DNA of 36,307 nucleotides from Chloroflexota bacterium (GTDB lineage Bacteria; Chloroflexota; UBA6077; CF-72): contig JAFAOS010000561.1 of NCBI GenBank assembly GCA_019247515.1, forward strand, positions 1 through 36,307. Direction: 5' to 3'. Each line of letters begins with the position of its first letter. The first letter of the stretch is position 1. The translations under genes were made by a program, and so were the position numbers. A model generated the notes under the pieces. The model ran no database searches and was not told the DNA's origin. It saw only the letters and a list, made by a program, of their open reading frames with translations. Below, one piece after another: positions 31,848 through 36,307 of this stretch.

Positions 31848-33163
31848 GTGACCGACTCCAGGCCGGCTCCGAATTGCAAATGTGCGCCGGTGGCCACGAT
31901 CTCGCGGAGCGCGACGACCGTTTGCCACACCTCGGCGTACGTGGTGTACAGCGCCACCGGCGCCAGGCGGATCACGTTCGGCGGACGGAAGTCCGGCACC
32001 ACGCCGAGCGCGCGCAGCGCGCGGCTGATGCGGATCGCCTCCGCGTGCTCGAGAGCGACGTGCCCGCCCCGACGTGCGGGTTCTCGAGGTGTGCCGACGG
32101 CGAAATCCAGCGGCGCCAGCAGGTCGTCCGCCAGAAACATCAAATAGCCGGTCAGGTCCAGCGATTTCTGGCGCAGCGCCTCCAGGCCGGCCTCGCCGAT
32201 CACCCGTAGCGAGCCGTACAACGCCGCGGCGCCCAGCACGGACGGCGTACTGATCTGCCAGGCGCCGGCCGAGGCGGCCGGAGTGAACGCGTGCGACATT
32301 TCGAACTGCCGCGCCTTGTCGCACCCCCACCAGCCTGCCAGCCCCGGCGCGGCGCCGAAGCGGTCGCGGTGGACGTACAGTGCTCCGACGGCGCCGGGGC
32401 CGGCGTTCAGGTATTTGTACGTACACCACACGCCGAAGTCGACGCTCCAGTCGTGCAGGTGGTGCGGCACGCTGCCGGCCGAGTGCGCCAGGTCGAAGCC
32501 AGCGAGGATGCCGCGGGCGTGTGCTTCTCGGGTGAGGCGTTCCAGGTCCAGCAGCTGACCGCTGCGATACAGTACGCTGGGCAGCCACACCAGGGCGACC
32601 TCGTCGGTCATCGCCGCGACAACGTCGGCCTCGTCGATGGTTCGTCCATCGCGGCTGCGCACGAGCACCAGGTGCTCCGCCGGGTCGAGGCCGTGCAGTT
32701 GCAGCTGACTTTGCAGCGCGTAAATGTCGGACGGAAAATCGAGCTCGTCCGCCACGATTCTGGTGCGGCGGCCGGCCGGCCGATAGAACGTCGCCAGCAA
32801 CTGGTGGAGGTTGGTGGTGATCCCGCCGGTGGTTACCACCTCCTCGGGTTCGGCCCCCACCAGGTCCGCCTGGAGCGCGCCCAGCTCTTCACCAATCCAG
32901 AACCAGGGCCGCTCGTCGGCGGTCCAGCCCTCGATGGCGTGCGCCTTCCAGTCCGCCAGGGCGGCCAGCACGCTCGCCTCCGCTTCTCGCGAGAGGGGCC
33001 CCAGGGAATTACCGTCCATGTAGATGCGGTCTGGCGGCAGGTAGAAGCGGTCGCGGAATCCGCGCAGCGCGTCGTTCGCGTCGCGCTCGCGCGCATAAGC
33101 CTCATCTGATCGATAAGGGGTGTCTTCCGATGCGGATGGACTCACCACCGACATGCGTGTCAC
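31844..33163 (-). CDS. kynU: Kynureninase
   Basis: A 439-residue PLP enzyme of fold type I that cleaves kynurenine to anthranilate and alanine. Visible features are IYMDGNSLGPLS, the PLP-phosphate segment TTGGITTNLHQLL, AGFDLAHSAGSVPHHLHDW (Asp224), and the Schiff-base Lys250 in WCTYKYLNAGPG. GTG 33163 overlaps the PaaX stop by 4 nt (GTGA). No kynurenine formamidase or kynurenine monooxygenase is in the window, so anthranilate is the expected product and the formamidase must be encoded elsewhere. Confidence 0.95.
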   Translation of the reverse strand: MTRMSVVSPSASEDTPYRSDEAYARERDANDALRGFRDRFYLPPDRIYMDGNSLGPLSREAEASVLAALADWKAHAIEGWTADERPWFWIGEELGALQADLVGAEPEEVVTTGGITTNLHQLLATFYRPAGRRTRIVADELDFPSDIYALQSQLQLHGLDPAEHLVLVRSRDGRTIDEADVVAAMTDEVALVWLPSVLYRSGQLLDLERLTREAHARGILAGFDLAHSAGSVPHHLHDWSVDFGVWCTYKYLNAGPGAVGALYVHRDRFGAAPGLAGWWGCDKARQFEMSHAFTPAASAGAWQISTPSVLGAAALYGSLRVIGEAGLEALRQKSLDLTGYLMFLADDLLAPLDFAVGTPREPARRGGHVALEHAEAIRISRALRALGVVPDFRPPNVIRLAPVALYTTYAEVWQTVVALREIVATGAHLQFGAGLESVT

Positions 33164-34038
33164 TGATACTCGGCTGATCCTGTCGATGGTAGGCGAGACG
33201 CGGACAACCCGCCAGTGGAAGGTTCGGCGGCGCTCGTCGTGACGTACCCCAGGGCCAGGTCATCGATGCGGCCGATCAGCGCGAAGTAGATCCACTTCGC
33301 TTTCTCGCCTTCCCAGTCCTCGGGCAGGACGTCCGTCGGCAGGCCGGGGTCAAGGAACGGCAGCCTGCGCCAGTCGGCGATGAGTTGGATATAGTTCTGA
33401 AAGGCCGCTCGCGGCGAGATGTCCGCGGCGGCGTTGGACCACTCCTGGAGCACTGGTTCCCAACGCGCGACGAAGCCGCTGTACATGCGCCCCAGGCCGG
33501 GCAAGTCCCAGCACTTGCGCGTGAGACGACGGGACGCCTCGACGCCGCCATAGGAGACGTCGAAGCGCTCGGTGTACTCGAGCAGACCCGCCCGGGCGAG
33601 CGCGGCCTCGACTTCTGGCCGCAATCGGCGGGGCGCGATCCAGGCCGCGGAAGCGATCGTCCCGAAACCCAGCCAGCTGAGCTGGCTCCGCAGCAAGTGG
33701 CGCTTGTCGCGCTGCGACTCGGGCACCGAGAAGATGACCAGCACCCAGCCGTCCGCCAGACTCGCGGGCTCCCGAGCGGTCAAGATGCGGCGGTCGCCCT
33801 CCTCGAGGATCTGCCACGCCTTTGGCGTAAGCGCATAGCCGGCCACCCCACCGCGATGGCTGGAGGCGAGCAGTCCGCTGCTCTTCATCCGCGTCACCGC
33901 GGCCCGCACCGCCGTCGGTTCCACGCCCAAGTTGGCCATCAGGTCCAGCAGCGCCGAGACTCGCAGCCAGCCCCCAAGGCGTCGGACGAAGCCGCCGTAG
34001 ATGTACAGGATCTGGGATCTGGGCCGCGCGACAATCAA
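33160..34038 (-). CDS. PaaX-family transcriptional regulator
   Basis: A 292-residue regulator of the PaaX family, whose founding member represses phenylacetate catabolism and responds to phenylacetyl-CoA. The N-terminal winged HTH spans ~15-75 (VSALLDLMANLGVEPTAVRA, then RMKSSGLLAS). The PaaX central domain contains WVLVIFSVPESQRDKRHLLRSQ and WLGFGTIASAAWIAPR. The C-terminal part has RAAFQNYIQLIADWRRLPFLDPGLP. About 25 extra Ser/Thr-rich residues end the protein. TTG 34038 directly follows the hydratase stop. Its place inside a kyn/CoA operon suggests an aryl-CoA such as 2-aminobenzoyl-CoA as effector, by inference. Confidence 0.9.
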   Translation of the reverse strand: MIVARPRSQILYIYGGFVRRLGGWLRVSALLDLMANLGVEPTAVRAAVTRMKSSGLLASSHRGGVAGYALTPKAWQILEEGDRRILTAREPASLADGWVLVIFSVPESQRDKRHLLRSQLSWLGFGTIASAAWIAPRRLRPEVEAALARAGLLEYTERFDVSYGGVEASRRLTRKCWDLPGLGRMYSGFVARWEPVLQEWSNAAADISPRAAFQNYIQLIADWRRLPFLDPGLPTDVLPEDWEGEKAKWIYFALIGRIDDLALGYVTTSAAEPSTGGLSASRLPSTGSAEYQ

Positions 34039-34860
34039 TCAATCGCCCTGGAAGACCGGCTGCTGGCGGGGCGAGGCCGCAAAGGCCTCGTACGCGCGGC
34101 GGAAATCGCCGGTTTGCATGCAGATCGCCTGGGTCTGCGCTTCGGCCTCGATCGCCTCGTCGACGGGCAAGCTCCACTCCTGGTGGAGCATGCGCTTGGT
34201 CATGGCGTGGGCGAAGGTCGGCCCGTGCGCAATCGACGCCGCCAACTCGCGTGCCTCTGAATGCAGCGATGCTGGTTCGACGATTCGGTTGAAGAAGCCC
34301 CAGCGCTCCGCTTCGTCGGCGGGCAGCGTTCGACCCGTGTAGAGCAGCTCGGACGCCCGCCCCTGACCGACGATGCGCGGCAGCAGCGCACATGCGCCCA
34401 TATCCGCGCCGGAGAGTCCCACACGCACGAACAGGAACGCGACCCTCGCGCGCGGCGTGCCCAGCCGCATGTCCGACCCCATCGCCAGAATGGCGCCGGC
34501 CCCCGCGCAGACTCCGTCGACGGCCGCGACGATTGGCTGCGGGCAGTGGCGCATCGCCTTCAGCACGTCGCCCGTCATGCGCGTGAAGCGCAGCCTGGCC
34601 GCCACGTCCATGCGCACCAGCGGACCAATGATGTCGTGGACGTCGCCGCCGGAGCAGAAATCGTCGCCAGCACCGGTGAGCACGACGGCTTTGACGTCGT
34701 CCACGTCCACCAGCGCCCGAAACAGGTCGCGCAGCTCGGCGTAGCTCTCGAAAGTGAGCGGATTCTTGCGCTCCGGGTGCTCGTGCAGGGTGATGGTCGC
34801 AACGCGGTCGCGCACTGCCAGCTGCACGTGTCGGGCGGGAGCCAGGTCGCTCGAGCGCAT
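34039..34860 (-). CDS. Enoyl-CoA hydratase/isomerase family protein
   Basis: A 273-residue crotonase-fold enzyme. The oxyanion-hole segments are [14 protein letters not shown] (63-76) and [16 protein letters not shown] (115-130). The two Glu residues of standard enoyl-CoA hydratase are absent. Asp153 ([15 protein letters not shown]) lies at the position of the catalytic Asp of PaaG-type isomerases, 9 residues before the Arg. The sequence strongly recalls the hydratase-like member found with 2-aminobenzoyl-CoA and salicylyl-CoA clusters ([16 protein letters not shown], and [18 protein letters not shown]). A role in ring opening or isomerisation of the reduced aminobenzoyl-CoA is inferred. It overlaps the SDR stop by one base (TAATG). 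Confidence 0.85.
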   Translation of the reverse strand: MRSSDLAPARHVQLAVRDRVATITLHEHPERKNPLTFESYAELRDLFRALVDVDDVKAVVLTGAGDDFCSGGDVHDIIGPLVRMDVAARLRFTRMTGDVLKAMRHCPQPIVAAVDGVCAGAGAILAMGSDMRLGTPRARVAFLFVRVGLSGADMGACALLPRIVGQGRASELLYTGRTLPADEAERWGFFNRIVEPASLHSEARELAASIAHGPTFAHAMTKRMLHQEWSLPVDEAIEAEAQTQAICMQTGDFRRAYEAFAASPRQQPVFQGD

Positions 34861-35657
34861 TACACCTCACCGCCCGCGATCGAGATTGCCTGGCCGGTGA
34901 TGCTCGCCGACGTTGGCAGACACAGCCAGCCGACCGTAGCGGCCACCTCTTCGGGCTGAATCAGTCGCGCTTGCGGGTTCGTGCGTGTCAGCTCGGCACG
35001 CGCGTCCGCCTCACTCCGGCCTGTCTTCGACACGATATTCTCGACCGCCCGCTCCACCATGTCGGTTTGCGTATAGCCGGGGCACACGGCGTTGACGGTG
35101 ATTCCCGTGCGTGCCAGCTCCAGGGCGAGCGAGCGAGTCAGTCCCAGCACGGCGTGCTTCGAGGCGGCATACGCCGCGATGTACGCGTAGCCGCGCAGCG
35201 CCGCGACGCTGGCGACGTTGACGACGCGTCCCCAGCCGGCGGCGGTCATCCCGTCGATCACCTGCCGCGTGCACAGGAAGGTGCCGGTGGCGTTGACGTC
35301 GAGCATGTGACGCCAGTGTTCGAGGTCCATGCGCTTGAACGGTGCGCTGCCGGCGATACCGGCGTTGTTGACCAGCAGCAGCGCTGGCCCGAGCGCGTCG
35401 GTAGCCGCCTCGAAGGCGCCTCTCACCGTGGTTTCGTCAGTTACGTCCACGAATCGGGCGCAGGCGCGCACCGCGCAGGTAGTGCGAACCTGGGTCGCAA
35501 CGGACTCCAGCGCCTCCCGCGTGCGGCCCATGAGCGTCAGGTCCGCACCAAGACGAGCCAATTCCAGCGCGATTGCGGCGCCGATGCCGCGGCCGCCGCC
35601 AGTTATCACCGCGTGTCGCCCATGTAGCGGCCGCCGTGTGTCGGCGCCCAAAGTCAT
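34860..35657 (-). CDS. SDR-family dehydrogenase (3-hydroxyacyl-CoA type)
   Basis: A 265-residue classical SDR with [10 protein letters not shown] (residues 19-28), NNAG near residue 97, catalytic Ser in [13 protein letters not shown] near residue 164 and PGYTQTDMV. The last residues [11 protein letters not shown] are typical of acyl-CoA or ketoacyl reductases. In this operon it most likely oxidises a hydroxyacyl-CoA intermediate. The stop overlaps the hydratase start, and the start overlaps the RidA stop (ATGA), so all three are coupled. Confidence 0.86.
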   Translation of the reverse strand: MTLGADTRRPLHGRHAVITGGGRGIGAAIALELARLGADLTLMGRTREALESVATQVRTTCAVRACARFVDVTDETTVRGAFEAATDALGPALLLVNNAGIAGSAPFKRMDLEHWRHMLDVNATGTFLCTRQVIDGMTAAGWGRVVNVASVAALRGYAYIAAYAASKHAVLGLTRSLALELARTGITVNAVCPGYTQTDMVERAVENIVSKTGRSEADARAELTRTNPQARLIQPEEVAATVGWLCLPTSASITGQAISIAGGEV

Positions 35658-36055
35658 GCCCCGTCCTCCGGCACCACGGCGGTGGCCTCGATTTCGACCA
35701 GCGCGCGGTCTTCGAGCAGGCTTGCCACCTGCACCAGCGTCATCGCCGGGTAATTCGAGCCGATCACCTCGCGGTACACTCGCCCGATCTCCGACCGCGA
35801 CACTCGATACGTCTCGCGGTCCACCACATACCAGGTCAGGCGCACCAGGTGGCGCGGCTCCGCGCCGCCGGCGCGCAATACGGCGACGACGTTCTCCAGC
35901 GCTTGACGCACTTGCGGCAGCAGACCGTCGGCGAACACGCTCGCGGTGTTCCAGCCCACCTGGCCGGCCACGAAGATCAGGCGGCCGCGCGCCGCCACGC
36001 CGTTGGCGTAGCCAACCGGGCGCGGCCAGCCCTCGGGGAGCAGAACCTCAGTCAT
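35654..36055 (-). CDS. RidA family protein (enamine/imine deaminase)
   Basis: A 133-residue RidA (YjgF/YER057c/UK114) protein that hydrolyses enamines or imines to ketones and ammonia. The opening [20 protein letters not shown] and IFVAGQVGW recall members found in 2-aminobenzoyl-CoA clusters. The conserved Arg of the family site falls in [11 protein letters not shown], and the C-terminal [10 protein letters not shown] is standard. Here it could release the amino group of the non-aromatic aminated CoA intermediate, which is inference from context. ATG 36055 overlaps the upstream gene by 8 nt. Confidence 0.9.
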   Translation of the reverse strand: MTEVLLPEGWPRPVGYANGVAARGRLIFVAGQVGWNTASVFADGLLPQVRQALENVVAVLRAGGAEPRHLVRLTWYVVDRETYRVSRSEIGRVYREVIGSNYPAMTLVQVASLLEDRALVEIEATAVVPEDGA

Positions 36056-36307
36056 GGCAGGCCGTGTCGGCCTGGTCGAGCCAAAACTCCAGGGCAGCCA
36101 GGATCTCGCCATTCAGCGAGCGGTAGTGCTGGCGCGCCAGACGCGTCAGTCGCTCCTGCAAGTCGTCGTAGCGACCCCGCACGTCCTCTTCAAAACGGAC
36201 ATTCAACGGTTTCGGAACCCGGCGGCGGTCTGCGCGCGCACGCGGCTGGACCGTCGCGTACTGGGGCGGCCAGCGCAGGGCGTAATACTCCTGGGACTCG
36301 GCCGCGT
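36048..36307 (-). CDS. C-terminal part of an upstream operon gene (partial)
   Basis: An open frame enters from the right edge and ends at TGA 36048, giving 85 residues and overlapping ridA by 8 nt. The first part (AAESQEYYALRWPPQY) resembles the extreme C-terminus of bifunctional salicylyl-CoA 5-hydroxylase/2-aminobenzoyl-CoA monooxygenase-reductases, which often end in an AAE...WPxQY segment. The last ~45 residues (RFEEDVRGRYDDLQERLTRL, then RSLNGEILAALEFW) look like an Arc-type ribbon-helix-helix. Either the monooxygenase has an unusual tail or this is an unrelated small regulator gene. Only the frame and stop are certain. Confidence 0.55.
   Translation of the reverse strand, partial: AAESQEYYALRWPPQYATVQPRARADRRRVPKPLNVRFEEDVRGRYDDLQERLTRLARQHYRSLNGEILAALEFWLDQADTACHD

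Noticed and set aside
34032..34043. CAATCAATCAAT resembling the TetR operator half-site
   Set aside because: It is a simple tandem of CAAT over the hydratase stop and PaaX start and has no TGATTG partner.
1..36307. tRNA, rRNA or insertion sequence genes
   Set aside because: No cloverleaf, rRNA block, transposase motif or flanking terminal inverted repeats were recognised by eye; a tRNAscan or Infernal run would be decisive.

Overview
The window is a gene-dense, high-GC bacterial chromosome segment with 36 complete or near-complete protein genes, one partial gene at the right edge and no visible RNA gene. No taxonomic marker is present. Two PstB ATPases in tandem, a Rad52/22-type protein, a probably F420-linked nitroreductase-like gene, frequent GTG/TTG starts and TAnnnT boxes placed 6-10 nt before start codons fit an uncultured soil Chloroflexota or a related terrabacterial lineage. 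That assignment is inference.

Left part (1-14.5 kb): a Rad52-like gene and yqeY are followed by a catabolic accessory region. It holds two SDR oxidoreductases, a D-2-hydroxyacid dehydrogenase and two zinc alcohol/polyol dehydrogenases. It also holds a tight minus-strand operon (DUF3891, FGGY sugar kinase, riboflavin synthase, mandelate racemase-family sugar-acid dehydratase) and an SBP-permease-permease ABC importer without ATPases. A divergent SorC-type regulator sits next to the importer. Two intergenic regions carry the same GCAA-N4-TTGC dyad, which suggests one sugar or sugar-acid regulon.

Middle (15.5-22.2 kb): an AAC(6')-like acetyltransferase lies divergent from a TetR regulator whose promoter is flanked by two matching operators exactly 42 bp apart. 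Next come a frameshifted nitroreductase-like gene, a 475-bp convergent intergenic region built of repeated hairpins, a SnoaL-like plus MetE-like pair, a hydrolase-remnant/methyltransferase fusion and a CPA1 antiporter.

22.2-31 kb: a complete pstS-C-A-B-B phosphate importer lies on the minus strand, preceded by four 11-bp-phased GTTnnn repeats (candidate PHO box). It is followed by a degenerate Fic-like gene, an acyltransferase-3/SGNH cell-surface O-acyltransferase and a YihY/BrkB membrane protein.

31.1-36.3 kb: a minus-strand operon with overlapping or abutting genes reads (partial gene)-RidA-SDR-enoyl-CoA hydratase-PaaX-kynureninase-tryptophan 2,3-dioxygenase. Gene content and sequence character indicate tryptophan breakdown to anthranilate joined to the aerobic 2-aminobenzoyl-CoA route, possibly under PaaX control. 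This is the most interesting system in the window, and its upstream part lies beyond the right edge.
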